Assembly: GCA_040779345.1 (NCBI GenBank)
Contig: JBFONU010000004.1
Coordinates: 1-64,000 of the forward strand
Direction of reading: 5' to 3'
DNA from: Thalassotalea_H sp040779345
Lineage (GTDB): Bacteria > Pseudomonadota > Gammaproteobacteria > Enterobacterales > Alteromonadaceae
Length of the DNA stretch: 64,000 nt
The notes beneath the pieces were generated by a model. The model was not told the origin of the DNA. It searched no databases and saw nothing but the letters and a program-made list of their open reading frames with translations. Of the stretch, positions 32,598 to 42,074 are shown in pieces. Each line of letters begins with the position of its first letter. The stretch's first letter is position 1. A program made the translations under genes and the position numbers.

Positions 32598-32888
32598 TTA
32601 TTTAATCGGTAGAAAAGTATCTACCGCGCTTAATTTTGCTAAATTCAGTAATTCTTGAGGGATATGAATAAAGTGGATCTCGTGCAACTGATGTTTTTTT
32701 TGCTCTAACACCAATAATAGCCAAGCTAAACCCGCAGTATCGACTTTAGAAACCGCTGATAAATTTAATAAGGTGATCTCCTTAGACAATAAACTCGCGG
32801 CTTTTTTCTCAAATGCATTATTGACAGTATTTCGAGTTAACTCACCTGTTAATAATAATTGTTCATTTTGTAGTTGAAGTTCGATCAT
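32598..32888 (-). CDS. mlaB: MlaB, STAS subunit of the lipid transporter
   Basis: STAS-domain protein, 96 aa, that binds the MlaF ATPase and is needed for activity of the MlaFEDB phospholipid transporter. The central STAS signature LNLSAVSKVDTAGLAWLLLVLE is present. The sequence is divergent, as usual for MlaB, and the assignment leans on the gene order behind mlaC. Cytoplasmic face of the inner membrane. Confidence 0.9.
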   Translation of the reverse strand: MIELQLQNEQLLLTGELTRNTVNNAFEKKAASLLSKEITLLNLSAVSKVDTAGLAWLLLVLEQKKHQLHEIHFIHIPQELLNLAKLSAVDTFLPIK

Positions 32889-32947
32889 GCTTAAAGCAAT
32901 CCTATTTAAAGACTATTCCACTTAATACTTAGCTATTGAACGATTAG

Positions 32948-33652
32948 CTACTTAAAAACAATATCTTGTTGAGCTTTTGTTTTTAACATTTCAGTGACAT
33001 GTTCTAAGCCTTTTTGACGAATTAAACTGCTTAATTCAGCTTGCTTACTATCTAATAAGCTCACTCCTTCAGCCACCATGTCATAAGCTTTCCATTCAAG
33101 TGTTTGTTTACTTTTTCGTACCCGAAATGAGATATCAATCGGCTCTCTTCCTGGCTCTATAACACTCGTTTTTACCGAAACAACTTTCTCATCACTAAAA
33201 TCTTTTGCTGGAGCGAAGATCACCTGCTGGTTGTTATACAAGGTAAACACTTGTGCATATGAAGTAACTAAGTAATCTCTAAATACCGGCACAAACTCAG
33301 CACGCTCTTCTTTAGTAGTCTTTTTAAAATGACTGCCAATTACTTTAAAAGCTGCATATTGATAATTAATGTAAGGGATCAACTCTTCCCTAACAATATC
33401 TTTTAAAATATTAGGATTTTTTTGGATCGTATTTTGCTCATTTGCAAAGCGCTTGAATGTAAGATCAGCTACCGTACGGATCATTTGGTAAGGATCTTTC
33501 TTATTGACAGAACTTCCTCCCGAAAGAGGTAAAGTTGCAATACTATTGATATTGACATGTTGAGATAGTTGAGCTGCTTGAGGAGTAAATTCATTCGCAA
33601 CCGCATTTACGCCAACAGATACAAACATGATCATTGAAAGTATTTTTTTCAT
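32948..33652 (-). CDS. mlaC: MlaC, periplasmic phospholipid-binding protein
   Basis: Periplasmic shuttle that carries phospholipids between the outer-membrane MlaA complex and MlaFEDB. 234 aa from the ATG at 33652, which begins the signal peptide MKKILSMIMFVSVGVNAVA; AGGGGA lies about 11 bases upstream. An upstream in-frame start would put eight polar residues before it. The core contains the Tol2/MlaC family pattern (YINYQYAAFKVIGSHFKKTT, FRDYLVTSYAQVF, WKAYDMVAEGVSLL). Confidence 0.95.
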   Translation of the reverse strand: MKKILSMIMFVSVGVNAVANEFTPQAAQLSQHVNINSIATLPLSGGSSVNKKDPYQMIRTVADLTFKRFANEQNTIQKNPNILKDIVREELIPYINYQYAAFKVIGSHFKKTTKEERAEFVPVFRDYLVTSYAQVFTLYNNQQVIFAPAKDFSDEKVVSVKTSVIEPGREPIDISFRVRKSKQTLEWKAYDMVAEGVSLLDSKQAELSSLIRQKGLEHVTEMLKTKAQQDIVFK

Positions 33653-33678
33653 TGTAAACTGATCCCCTATATTCATTC

Positions 33679-34149
33679 TTAATCACCGCTACCTTGACTA
33701 AATAAAAACTGCCCAATTAATTCTTCTAACACTAATGCTGGCTTTGTATCTTCAATATAGTCTCCAGCAACTAACGTATCTACTGAGTCATCAATAAAGC
33801 CAGGTAATAATCCAATATATTGCTCACCTAACAATCCTGCCGTTAATATTGAAACTGACGTTGCCTCAGAAAAGTTATCATATTCAGCATAAATATCTAA
33901 GGTTACAACAGGAGTATAATCTTCAGCATCTAAACTAATTTTGCTCACACGCCCAACAACCACACCGCCAACTTTTATTGGCGAACGTACTTTTAGTCCA
34001 CCAATATTGTCAAACTTTGCATAGAGCTGATACGTTTGCCCATTACCTGAAATACCGCTATCAGCAACTTTTAGCGAAAGCATAAGTAAGGCTGCGATGC
34101 CAATTGCCGCAAAGATCCCCACCATTAATTCAATTTTTTTTGACACCAT
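33679..34149 (-). CDS. mlaD: MlaD, MCE-domain subunit
   Basis: Inner-membrane anchored MCE protein forming the hexameric ring of the Mla transporter. About 156 aa from the ATG at 34149 (a GTG at 34161 would add four residues). One membrane helix (IELMVGIFAAIGIAALLMLSL), then the MCE domain (YQLYAKFDNIGGLKVRSPIK, VGRVSKISLD, SILTAGLLGEQYIGL) and a short C-terminal helix (LVLEELIGQFLF). It lacks the long acidic tail of E. coli MlaD. Confidence 0.95.
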   Translation of the reverse strand: MVSKKIELMVGIFAAIGIAALLMLSLKVADSGISGNGQTYQLYAKFDNIGGLKVRSPIKVGGVVVGRVSKISLDAEDYTPVVTLDIYAEYDNFSEATSVSILTAGLLGEQYIGLLPGFIDDSVDTLVAGDYIEDTKPALVLEELIGQFLFSQGSGD

Positions 34150-34215
34150 GTCACTCACCACACTCTAAAAAATAAATACTGACATTGATGATATTTACAA
34201 GCTCCTTGCCAAAAG

Positions 34216-34992
34216 CTATTTTGCAAACATCAACGCCGTTAAAATAAAATCCAAACCTAACACTAATAATGAAGACTGCACTACCGTTGCCGTTGTTGCA
34301 CGACTTATACCTTCAGATGTTGGCTCACAGTCATAACCTTTGTAAACCGCAATCCAAGTTACAACAAAAGCAAAAACAATACTTTTTATTACTCCATTCA
34401 TAATGTCTTTTTCAAATGACACCTGTGCTTGCATCACCGACCAAAAGGTACCACTATCAACACCTAGCCAATCAACACCAACTAAATGAGCCCCTAATAT
34501 TCCCACCGCAGAAAATATTGCTGCAAGTAAAGGTAATGAAATAAATCCCGCCCAAAACCGTGGGGCAATTACTCGTCTTAACGGGTCAACGGCCATCATT
34601 TCTAAACTAGATAACTGCTCAGTCGCTTTCATTAAACCAATTTCTGCGGTTAATGCCGAACCCGCTCGACCAGCAAATAATAATGCAGCAACAACAGGCC
34701 CTAATTCGCGTAATAAAGATAAAGCAACCATAGGTCCTAAACTTGCTTCAGCGCCATAACCAACCAAAATAGTATAGCCTTGAAGGGCTAAAACCATGCC
34801 GATAAACAAACCCGAGACCAACACAATAATTAATGATAATACGCCAACAGAATACAGTTGATTCATTAACAACGGAAAGCCTTTACGAGGGCTTGGAATG
34901 TGCAGTAATGCTGAGGCCAACATTAATACAGCTCGTCCAAGCGCCTTAATTCTGCCAATGACCTTTCTTCCAAGTAAAATAAACATATTCAT
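34216..34992 (-). CDS. mlaE: MlaE, permease of the lipid transporter
   Basis: Integral membrane permease of the MlaFEDB ABC transporter, 258 aa with five to six helices. The MlaE family core is intact: FIGMVLALQGYTILVGYG, GPVVAALLFAGRAGSALTAE, and the coupling region TEQLSSLEMMAVDPLRRVI. Its start overlaps the mlaF stop by 4 bases, so the two are translationally coupled. Confidence 0.96.
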   Translation of the reverse strand: MNMFILLGRKVIGRIKALGRAVLMLASALLHIPSPRKGFPLLMNQLYSVGVLSLIIVLVSGLFIGMVLALQGYTILVGYGAEASLGPMVALSLLRELGPVVAALLFAGRAGSALTAEIGLMKATEQLSSLEMMAVDPLRRVIAPRFWAGFISLPLLAAIFSAVGILGAHLVGVDWLGVDSGTFWSVMQAQVSFEKDIMNGVIKSIVFAFVVTWIAVYKGYDCEPTSEGISRATTATVVQSSLLVLGLDFILTALMFAK

Positions 34993-35795
34993 GATGTTAC
35001 CTTACCTAGTAATTCATCCTCAAAAGGGGCTGCTTTAAAATGAAAAGGAACTGGACCATCTGCCTCACCTTTAACAAACTGCTGTACTAAAGGAGACGTT
35101 TGTTGCGCTATTTGTTCGGGTGTACCATGGCCGATAATTTTTTGCTCGGCAATGATATAGATATAATCAGCAATACTCATGACTTCAGGTACATCATGTG
35201 ACACAACGACCGATGTTAAGCCTAGCGCATCATTTAATGAGCGAATTAAACGTACGATAACGCCCATAGAAATGGGATCTTGCCCAGCAAAAGGCTCATC
35301 ATATAAAATTAATTCAGGATCTAAGGCGATAGCGCGTGCCAAAGCGGCTCGTCTCGCCATGCCTCCCGATAATTCACTTGGTTTTAAAAAACGAGCACCA
35401 CGTAAACCAACCGCTTCTAATTTCATTAAAACCATTTTTTCGATAAGCGCTTCAGAAAGTTGAGAATGTTCACGAATAGGAAAAGCGACATTTTCATATA
35501 CCGACATATCGGTAAACAATGCACCACTTTGAAATAGCATGCTCATGCGTTTTCTCAAGGAATATAAAGTGCTACGAGACAATTTAGGAATATCTTGTCC
35601 GTCAAATAAAATTTTTCCTGAATCAGGTTTTAATTGGCCACCTATTAATCGTAACAAGGTCGTTTTTCCAATACCACTAGGCCCCATAATCGCAGTAACT
35701 TTTCCTTTAGGGATCGTTAAACTAATATCATTATAAATGACTCGTTCTTCCCTTTTAAAAGTCATATTTTGAATATCAACTAAAATATCAGACAT
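34989..35795 (-). CDS. mlaF: MlaF, ATPase of the lipid transporter
   Basis: ABC ATPase that powers phospholipid movement at the inner membrane, 268 aa. Walker A GPSGIGKTTLL (about 39-49), ABC signature LSGGMARRAALARA, Walker B LILYDEPFAGQDPI, H-loop VVSHD. First gene of the operon mlaF-E-D-C-B-ibaG-murA, divergent from the yrbG-kds-lpt-rpoN operon. Together these maintain outer-membrane lipid asymmetry and LPS supply. Confidence 0.96.
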   Translation of the reverse strand: MSDILVDIQNMTFKREERVIYNDISLTIPKGKVTAIMGPSGIGKTTLLRLIGGQLKPDSGKILFDGQDIPKLSRSTLYSLRKRMSMLFQSGALFTDMSVYENVAFPIREHSQLSEALIEKMVLMKLEAVGLRGARFLKPSELSGGMARRAALARAIALDPELILYDEPFAGQDPISMGVIVRLIRSLNDALGLTSVVVSHDVPEVMSIADYIYIIAEQKIIGHGTPEQIAQQTSPLVQQFVKGEADGPVPFHFKAAPFEDELLGKVTS

Positions 35796-36040
35796 AGTGT
35801 ATTATTTAACGTGAGTTCCTAGTGACTTAATAGCTGCGGATTCTACCTGACTGCAAGCAATACTTCATTAGAAATTCACAGTTTATTGTGTTTAAAATTA
35901 GTAAGAAAACGTATCAAAACGTAAGAAAGTGTAAGATCGACTTGTCAGCTTTGGCTTTTTATCGTAAAAATTATAATAGTACCTTTCTTTTGTCATATAG
36001 ACCTTAAACATCAAGAGAAGATTTCAATTTCTCACGTTTT

Positions 36041-36158
36041 ATGAAAAAATTACCAAAAATTTGCTTTACCGTTGTTTTTTTTACTCTCTTTGCTTAATAA
36101 GCCTTTTGTTTTCGCCTTCAACCAGCGACAATTGCCCATTACATTTTGGAGTCGTTAA
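36041..36158 (+). pseudogene. Tiny signal-peptide-like reading frame broken at a T8 tract
   Basis: An ATG at 36041 opens an 18-codon frame (MKKLPKICFTVVFFTLFA, stop 36095-36097). If one T of the 8-T run at 36075-36082 is removed, it reads on for 38 codons as a convincing signal peptide cut after FVFA, followed by FNQRQLPITFWSR. The stop then overlaps the yrbG start codon as TAATG. This may be a decayed exported peptide, a homopolymer sequencing error, a slippage-controlled leader or chance. The rest of the 362-bp region 35796-36157 holds only the divergent promoters of mlaF and yrbG. Confidence 0.3.
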
Positions 36159-37141
36159 TGCTTGTTCAAATTTTAATCTTACTTATTTCATTGGTCATTT
36201 TAGTTTGGAGTGCCGATAAATTTGTCTTTGGTGCTTCATCACTTGCGAGAAACTTTGGCATATCGCCAATGATAATTGGTTTAACAATTGTCGCTATGGG
36301 CTCTTCAGCGCCTGAAATGATGATTGCAGGTACATCGTCATTAGAGGGTAACCCCAACTTTGCCATCGGTAATGCTATTGGTTCGAATATCACGAATATC
36401 GCTTTAGTGCTAGGCATTACTGCATTATTACATCCACTGTCAGTGTCATCCTCCACCATTAAGCGTGAAATCCCATTAATATTAGCCATTACGGCATTAG
36501 CTTATTGGATGCTTTCAGATCATCACTTTAGTTTCAATGAAGGCTTAGTCCTGATTATTGGCTTTTTCGTTTATATTGCTTCTTTATTAATAATCACCCT
36601 GAAAAGAGTCAAGAATCACCGCGTAGATGACGCAATGATTATCGAAGCAGAAAAAGAAGTGCCAGATGCCATTAGCACACCACAATCATTATTATGGCTG
36701 ATCGTAGGCTTAATATTTCTTCCATTAAGTGCAAAATATTTAGTCGATTCCGCGGTTTTTATTGCTGCCGCATTTGGTATTAGTGATCTTGTCATTGGCT
36801 TAACCGTTATTGCCATTGGAACAAGCTTACCTGAATTAGCTGCTAGTATTATGAGCATAGTGAAAAAAGAGGATGACTTAGCGTTAGGTAATATTATCGG
36901 TTCGAATATTTTCAATGTTTTAGCGGTATTATCATTGGCCGGACTGATTGCTCCGGGAGAAATAGACAATAATGCGTCGGTAAGAGATGCCCCTTATATG
37001 TTAGGTGTAACTTTGTTGCTCTTTATTCTTTGTTTTAGCCGACGGTCTGGAAATTTTCGAATTACACGATTAAAGGGGGTATTACTTTTATTCACCTTTG
37101 TTGCCTATCAAGTATTACTCTTTAGCCAATTAAAAAGCTGA
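36158..37141 (+). CDS. yrbG: Calcium/sodium antiporter YrbG (CaCA family)
   Basis: Inner-membrane Ca2+/Na+ exchanger-family protein, 327 aa with about ten helices. The two inverted alpha repeats are clear: GLTIVAMGSSAPEMMIAGTS with AIGNAIGSNITNIALVLG, and GLTVIAIGTSLPELAASIMS with ALGNIIGSNIFNVLAVLS, each holding the ion-coordinating Glu and Asn. ATG at 36158 was chosen because GGAG lies 8 bases upstream. First gene of the yrbG-kdsD-kdsC-lptCAB cluster, the same as E. coli; its physiological role is not settled. Confidence 0.94.
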   Translation: MLVQILILLISLVILVWSADKFVFGASSLARNFGISPMIIGLTIVAMGSSAPEMMIAGTSSLEGNPNFAIGNAIGSNITNIALVLGITALLHPLSVSSSTIKREIPLILAITALAYWMLSDHHFSFNEGLVLIIGFFVYIASLLIITLKRVKNHRVDDAMIIEAEKEVPDAISTPQSLLWLIVGLIFLPLSAKYLVDSAVFIAAAFGISDLVIGLTVIAIGTSLPELAASIMSIVKKEDDLALGNIIGSNIFNVLAVLSLAGLIAPGEIDNNASVRDAPYMLGVTLLLFILCFSRRSGNFRITRLKGVLLLFTFVAYQVLLFSQLKS

Positions 37142-37150
37142 TGTGAATTT

Positions 37151-38116
37151 ATGAAAAACTTCAAACAACTCGCAAGACAAGTAATTGATATTGAAAAACA
37201 AGCTATCGCTGAACTTGTTCAATATATTGATGATGGTTTTGAACTTGCCTGTCAATTAATGTTTAACTGCCAAGGGCGGGTTATTGTCATTGGTATGGGA
37301 AAATCAGGGCACGTAGGTGGGAAAATAGCGGCGACATTCGCCAGTACAGGTACACCAGCATTTTTTGTTCATCCAGGTGAAGCAAGCCATGGTGATTTAG
37401 GCATGATCACTGCTGATGATGTTGTTCTAACGATTTCAAATTCTGGTGAAACGGGTGAAGTATTAGCAATAATCCCGGTGATCAAAAGAATTGGCGCTAA
37501 ACTTATTGCCATGACCAGTAACCCTGAGTCAACTTTGGCAAAACTTAGCGATACCCATGTTTGTATTAATGTTTCACAAGAAGCTTGTCCGTTAGGTTTA
37601 GCACCAACTTCGAGCACTACAGCCACTTTAGTTATGGGCGATGCTTTAGCCGTTGCATTATTAAATGCAAAAGAATTTACTGCCGATGACTTTGCTTTAT
37701 CACATCCAGGCGGCAGCTTAGGAAAGCGTTTATTACTTCGCATACAAGATATTATGCACAGTGACGAACGGATCCCTTTAGTGCATGAAAAAGCAAAAAT
37801 TAAAGAAGCACTCGTTGAAATGTCGTTGAAAGGGTTAGGAATGACAGCGGTGGTGAATGATAACAAGCAATTATCAGGACTTTTTACCGATGGTGATTTA
37901 CGTCGTATTCTTGATGATAAAGTTGACATTCATCAAGACAATATTTCAAGTGTAATGACATTAAACCCTCAAGTAGCTGATGGCGAAATGTTAGCCGCTC
38001 AAGCACTTAAAATAATGGAAGATAAAAAAATCAATGGGCTAATTATTGTCAATAATAATAATCAACCTATTGGTGCAATGAACATGCATGACTTACTCAA
38101 ATCAGGAGTATTATGA
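37151..38116 (+). CDS. kdsD: Arabinose-5-phosphate isomerase KdsD
   Basis: Converts ribulose 5-phosphate to arabinose 5-phosphate, the first step to Kdo for LPS. 321 aa. SIS domain at about 40-175 (VIVIGMGKSGHVGGKIAATF, FVHPGEASHGDLGMIT, SNSGETGEVL), then two CBS domains (about 205-320; IMHSDERIPLVHEKAK and VMTLNPQVADGEML). 9 bases after yrbG and overlapping kdsC by 4, so part of one operon. Confidence 0.97.
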   Translation: MKNFKQLARQVIDIEKQAIAELVQYIDDGFELACQLMFNCQGRVIVIGMGKSGHVGGKIAATFASTGTPAFFVHPGEASHGDLGMITADDVVLTISNSGETGEVLAIIPVIKRIGAKLIAMTSNPESTLAKLSDTHVCINVSQEACPLGLAPTSSTTATLVMGDALAVALLNAKEFTADDFALSHPGGSLGKRLLLRIQDIMHSDERIPLVHEKAKIKEALVEMSLKGLGMTAVVNDNKQLSGLFTDGDLRRILDDKVDIHQDNISSVMTLNPQVADGEMLAAQALKIMEDKKINGLIIVNNNNQPIGAMNMHDLLKSGVL

Positions 38117-38691
38117 TGTCAAAAGCCATATCATCATCGGCAAGTATAGCAACCTTATACGGGGAAATAAGTCAGAATACTTTTGAAAAAGCTAAAAAAA
38201 TAAAGCTTTTCGTTTGTGACATTGATGGTGTTTTTTCAGATGGTCGTATTTATTTAGGTAATGATGGCGAAGAGCTAAAAGCTTTTCATACTAAAGATGG
38301 TTATGGTATCAAAGCACTAGGTGCAAATGGCGTTGATGTTGCTGTGATCACAGGAAGACAATCAACTATTGTGCAAACTCGTATGACAGCACTTAATGTC
38401 AAACACATAGTACAAGGTGAAGAAAATAAGCTACCTGCACTTAAAAACATCATAAAAACGCAAGGGCTTTCAGCAGATCAAGTAGCCTATATTGGCGACG
38501 ACATGCCAGATTATCAATGCATGGAATATGTCGGATTAAGTGTGGCCGTTAATGATGCGCACCCAACAATTTTAGCATTAGCCGATTATACAACGACAAT
38601 TAAGGGTGGCTTTGGTGCGGTTCGTGAGGTTTGTGATATTATTATGCAAAGCCAAAACACACTCAAATATGCAACTGGCGCAAGTATATGA
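38113..38691 (+). CDS. kdsC: Kdo 8-phosphate phosphatase KdsC
   Basis: HAD-superfamily phosphatase that releases Kdo from Kdo 8-phosphate. 192 aa. Motif I is FVCDIDGVFSDG with nucleophile D36 and acid D38; motif II VITGRQS; motif III/IV around the lysine and GDDMPDYQCM. No cap domain, as in tetrameric KdsC. It overlaps kdsD and lptC by 4 bases at each end (ATGA-type coupling). Confidence 0.96.
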   Translation: MMSKAISSSASIATLYGEISQNTFEKAKKIKLFVCDIDGVFSDGRIYLGNDGEELKAFHTKDGYGIKALGANGVDVAVITGRQSTIVQTRMTALNVKHIVQGEENKLPALKNIIKTQGLSADQVAYIGDDMPDYQCMEYVGLSVAVNDAHPTILALADYTTTIKGGFGAVREVCDIIMQSQNTLKYATGASI

Positions 38692-39254
38692 CTCGAATTT
38701 ATTCAACTGCGCTACTCTTTTTTACCTTTGCTGTGATCAGTTACATTGCACTAGAGTGGCACCAATCGAACAAGCAAGAAAAAAGCACCGTCGATAGCCA
38801 AGTTGCTCCTGACTTTATCGCAGAATCGTTAAATAGCGAAACCTATGACAAAGCAGGTCAACTGTCTTACATTATTGATGCGGATAGAATGGAGCATTAT
38901 TCAAAATTAAAGATCACACATTTTGAATTTCCTAAATATACTTTATATTCTAAAAACACTGATTCACCATGGAAAATAAGTGCAAATGAAGGCACACTCT
39001 ATAATAATAACCGAGTCAAACTAGAAAGCCGAGTGGCGCTAATCTCAACAGATAAAAGCAGTTTAATTCAAGAAATTCACGGTAAATATTTAGAATTAGA
39101 TTTAAATACACATATTCTTAGTTCAAAGAAAAAGATAGAAATCAAAGGGATTGATTTCACCATGCATGGTTCAGGACTAATTGTCGATTTAAATACAAAA
39201 CAAGTGACGCTGACAAAACATGAGAAAACAATATATGCAAAAGATCACCCTTAA
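38688..39254 (+). CDS. lptC: LPS export protein LptC
   Basis: Bitopic inner-membrane protein of the LPS bridge; takes LPS from LptB2FG and hands it to LptA. 188 aa. N-terminal anchor (YSTALLFFTFAVISYIALEW), then a periplasmic beta-jellyroll (YIIDADRMEHYSKLKITHFE, GTLYNNNRVKLESRVALIS). Overlaps kdsC by 4 and lptA by up to 35 bases. Confidence 0.94.
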   Translation: MTRIYSTALLFFTFAVISYIALEWHQSNKQEKSTVDSQVAPDFIAESLNSETYDKAGQLSYIIDADRMEHYSKLKITHFEFPKYTLYSKNTDSPWKISANEGTLYNNNRVKLESRVALISTDKSSLIQEIHGKYLELDLNTHILSSKKKIEIKGIDFTMHGSGLIVDLNTKQVTLTKHEKTIYAKDHP

Positions 39255-39744
39255 CCTACTTTGCTTTAGTTTATTTGCCAGCATAGTAACGAGCGCACAA
39301 GCAGAAAAAGCCGATCTTGATAAAGTCATTGAGGTGACTGGCGAGAGAACTGCTGGCGATTTAAAAAATAAGGTGTTCAGTTACATTGACAATGTCGTGA
39401 TCACACAAGGTACTTTACTGATAAACGCCGATTTAGTGCAAGTTCATACAGACGAGAGCTCAGAAGTCATAACTTACATTGCTCGTGGTACGCCAGCGAC
39501 TTTCAAACAAACCCTTGAAGATGGCACCCCCATTTACTTGCAAGCAAATGAAATTCGCTTTGAACCAGAAAAAAATACCATATTCATCACTGGTGATGCG
39601 GAATTAAGACAAGAAGGTAGCAAAGTGAGTGGCAGCACTATTTCTTATAATTTTTTAACTGAACAAGTGCTCGCTAATGGCGATGATAATAGCCAAGTAA
39701 AAACAGTATTACAGCCCAAGTTATTGGATAAAAAAAGTAAATGA
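39220..39744 (+). CDS. lptA: LPS transport periplasmic protein LptA
   Basis: Periplasmic oligomer forming the LPS bridge. 174 aa from 39220; a second ATG at 39235 is the likelier start since it begins a clean signal peptide (MQKITLNLLCFSLFASIVTS, cut after AQA) and has GAGA upstream. The OstA/LptA core is DNVVITQGTLLINADLVQVH, IYLQANEIRFEPEKNTIFIT and GSKVSGSTISYNF. The gene overlaps the 3' end of lptC and overlaps lptB by 4 bases. Confidence 0.95.
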   Translation: MRKQYMQKITLNLLCFSLFASIVTSAQAEKADLDKVIEVTGERTAGDLKNKVFSYIDNVVITQGTLLINADLVQVHTDESSEVITYIARGTPATFKQTLEDGTPIYLQANEIRFEPEKNTIFITGDAELRQEGSKVSGSTISYNFLTEQVLANGDDNSQVKTVLQPKLLDKKSK

Positions 39745-40472
39745 GCAAATCAACACTAATTGCCAACAAATTAGCAAAAGCCTATAAAGGGCGAAAAGTC
39801 GTTAAAAATGTCGGTATGACAGTTCAAGAAGGACAAATTGTTGGTTTACTTGGGCCTAATGGTGCAGGAAAAACAACGTCATTTTATATGATTGTCGGAC
39901 TCGTAAGCAACGACAGTGGTTCTATTACCTTAAATGATGAAGATATCACTATGTTGCCAATGCATGAACGAGCAAGAAAAGGCATAGGCTATTTACCGCA
40001 AGAAGCGTCTATTTTTCGTAAACTTTCTGTTTATGACAATATTATGGCCATTTTACAAACCCGCAAAGATTTAACTCCTGTTGAGCGGGAAGAAAAACTC
40101 GAACATCTTGTCGAAGAGTTTAACATAGGACACATTAAAGATAATTTAGGCATGAGCTTATCAGGCGGTGAAAGACGTCGGGTAGAAATAGCCCGCGCGT
40201 TAGCGGCAGAGCCAAAATTTATCTTACTTGATGAACCTTTTGCTGGAGTTGATCCTATTTCAGTAGGTGATATAAAAAAAATTATCCTACACTTAAAACA
40301 AAGAGGTATTGGGATCTTGATCACAGATCACAATGTACGTGAAACTTTAGATGTTTGTGAGCATGCCTACATTGTGAGCCACGGCGAATTAATTGCAGAG
40401 GGTAATGCAGATCAAATTCTTGCTAATCAACAGGTAAGAGATGTATACCTTGGTGAGCAATTCACGTTATAG
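39741..40472 (+). CDS. lptB: LPS export ATPase LptB
   Basis: ABC ATPase driving LPS extraction from the inner membrane with LptF/LptG (not in this window). 243 aa, same as E. coli. Walker A LLGPNGAGKTTSFYMIVG, signature LSGGERRRVEIARALA, Walker B FILLDEPFAGVDPISV, H-loop ITDHNVRETL. Coupled to lptA by a 4-base overlap; rpoN follows after 70 bases. Confidence 0.97.
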   Translation: MSKSTLIANKLAKAYKGRKVVKNVGMTVQEGQIVGLLGPNGAGKTTSFYMIVGLVSNDSGSITLNDEDITMLPMHERARKGIGYLPQEASIFRKLSVYDNIMAILQTRKDLTPVEREEKLEHLVEEFNIGHIKDNLGMSLSGGERRRVEIARALAAEPKFILLDEPFAGVDPISVGDIKKIILHLKQRGIGILITDHNVRETLDVCEHAYIVSHGELIAEGNADQILANQQVRDVYLGEQFTL

Positions 40473-40542
40473 TTATGGTAAGCTCTAATTAAAGTCATAA
40501 AAACAAATGAAGCTAAAAGTTAATAGGAAGATAAAACGATAA

Positions 40543-42051
40543 ATGCGCCCTAGTCTGCAGCTCCGAATAGGACAACAACTCACCATGACACCACAGTTGC
40601 AACAAGCAATTAAGCTTTTGCAATTGTCGACGTTAGATCTTCAACAAGAAATTCAAGAGGCACTAGAAAGTAACCCGCTACTCGAGGTCGATGAATCATC
40701 ATCAAATGATCAGGAATCACAGCCTGACAATATTGAAGAGGCTTATTCTGCGGGTGTAGGTGAGCAAAGCACCAAGGCAACTGACGGTAGTGAAGACTCT
40801 ACACCTACTATAGATGAAATTAGTACCTCTGAGGCGATGGATAAATCAGAAATCCCCGAAGAGCTAAACATAGATACAACTTGGGAAGAAAGCTATAGTG
40901 CTGGCGTTTCCAATACTGGCGCCAGCGCCCCCGCATCGGAAGATTATACCTATCAAGGTGAAACGACAGATTCAATTCAAGATCATTTGCGCTGGCAAAT
41001 GGGGTTAACCCCATTTTCAGAAACCGATCTGGCGATTGCAACAGCCATTATTGATGCAATAGATGATGCTGGATATTTGCGTGTTACCACTGAAGAAGTG
41101 CTTGAGTCAATTGGCGTTGAAGAAGTTGAGCTTGATGAAGTTGAAGCGGTATTAAAACGCATAAATATGTTTGATCCTGTTGGAGTTGGTGCCCGTTCCA
41201 TTTCTGAATGTTTAACAATACAACTTAACCAATTTGATAAAGGCACACCTTGGCTAAAAGAAAGTAAATTAATTATCAACGAATATATTGATTTACTTGG
41301 TAATCGCGATTACCGTCAAATTATGCGTAAAACGCGCTTAAAAGAAGAGCAATTGCGTGAAGTCATCAAGCTAATCCAATCGCTCGATCCTCGCCCAGGA
41401 GATAGTGTGATCAAAGGGGATGACCAATACGTGATCCCTGATGTTTCTGTTGAAAAGAAAAATGGCCGCTGGGTGGTAGAATTAAACCCTGATACAGCCC
41501 CACGACTTTCAGTCAATCAGCAATACGCATCAATGGCTCGTAGCATGAAATCAACTAGCGATAGTCAATTTATTCGTAGCAACCTGCAAGAAGCAAAATG
41601 GTTCATTAAAAGTTTAGAAAGCCGAAACGATACCTTGTTGAAGGTTTCAAATTGTATTGTACAACGCCAACAAGGTTTTTTTGAACATGGTCCAGAAGCC
41701 ATGAGACCAATGGTACTAAACGATATTGCCGAAGCGGTTGATATGCATGAGTCTACCATTTCACGAGTGACTACCCAAAAGTATATGCACACTCCTCGTG
41801 GAATTTTTGAATTGAAATATTTCTTTTCTAGTCATGTCAGTACCGAAAATGGTGGTGAATGTTCATCAACAGCAATCCGCGCACTGATAAAAAAACTGGT
41901 CGCTGCAGAAATACCAGCAAAACCATTGAGTGATAGTAAAATGGCTGAGTTACTTGCCGATCAAGGTATTAATGTCGCGAGAAGAACAATCGCTAAATAT
42001 CGAGAATCTTTAGCAATACCGCCTTCTAACCAAAGAAAAAGTTTACTTTAA
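40543..42051 (+). CDS. rpoN: RNA polymerase sigma-54 factor RpoN
   Basis: Alternative sigma factor for nitrogen and other regulons, needing AAA+ activators. 502 aa. Region I is the Gln/Leu-rich N-terminus (LRIGQQLTMTPQLQQAIKLL), region II is acidic and variable (about 50-130), the core-binding domain and helix-turn-helix follow, and the C-terminal RpoN box ARRTIAKYRESLAIPPS reads the -24 element. Its likely target in this window is the glnK-amtB promoter at 4595-4610. In the conserved lptB-rpoN-hpf-ptsN-rapZ-ptsO order. Confidence 0.97.
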   Translation: MRPSLQLRIGQQLTMTPQLQQAIKLLQLSTLDLQQEIQEALESNPLLEVDESSSNDQESQPDNIEEAYSAGVGEQSTKATDGSEDSTPTIDEISTSEAMDKSEIPEELNIDTTWEESYSAGVSNTGASAPASEDYTYQGETTDSIQDHLRWQMGLTPFSETDLAIATAIIDAIDDAGYLRVTTEEVLESIGVEEVELDEVEAVLKRINMFDPVGVGARSISECLTIQLNQFDKGTPWLKESKLIINEYIDLLGNRDYRQIMRKTRLKEEQLREVIKLIQSLDPRPGDSVIKGDDQYVIPDVSVEKKNGRWVVELNPDTAPRLSVNQQYASMARSMKSTSDSQFIRSNLQEAKWFIKSLESRNDTLLKVSNCIVQRQQGFFEHGPEAMRPMVLNDIAEAVDMHESTISRVTTQKYMHTPRGIFELKYFFSSHVSTENGGECSSTAIRALIKKLVAAEIPAKPLSDSKMAELLADQGINVARRTIAKYRESLAIPPSNQRKSLL

Positions 42052-42074
42052 CAACCCAATAAGGAGCTAAGCTT

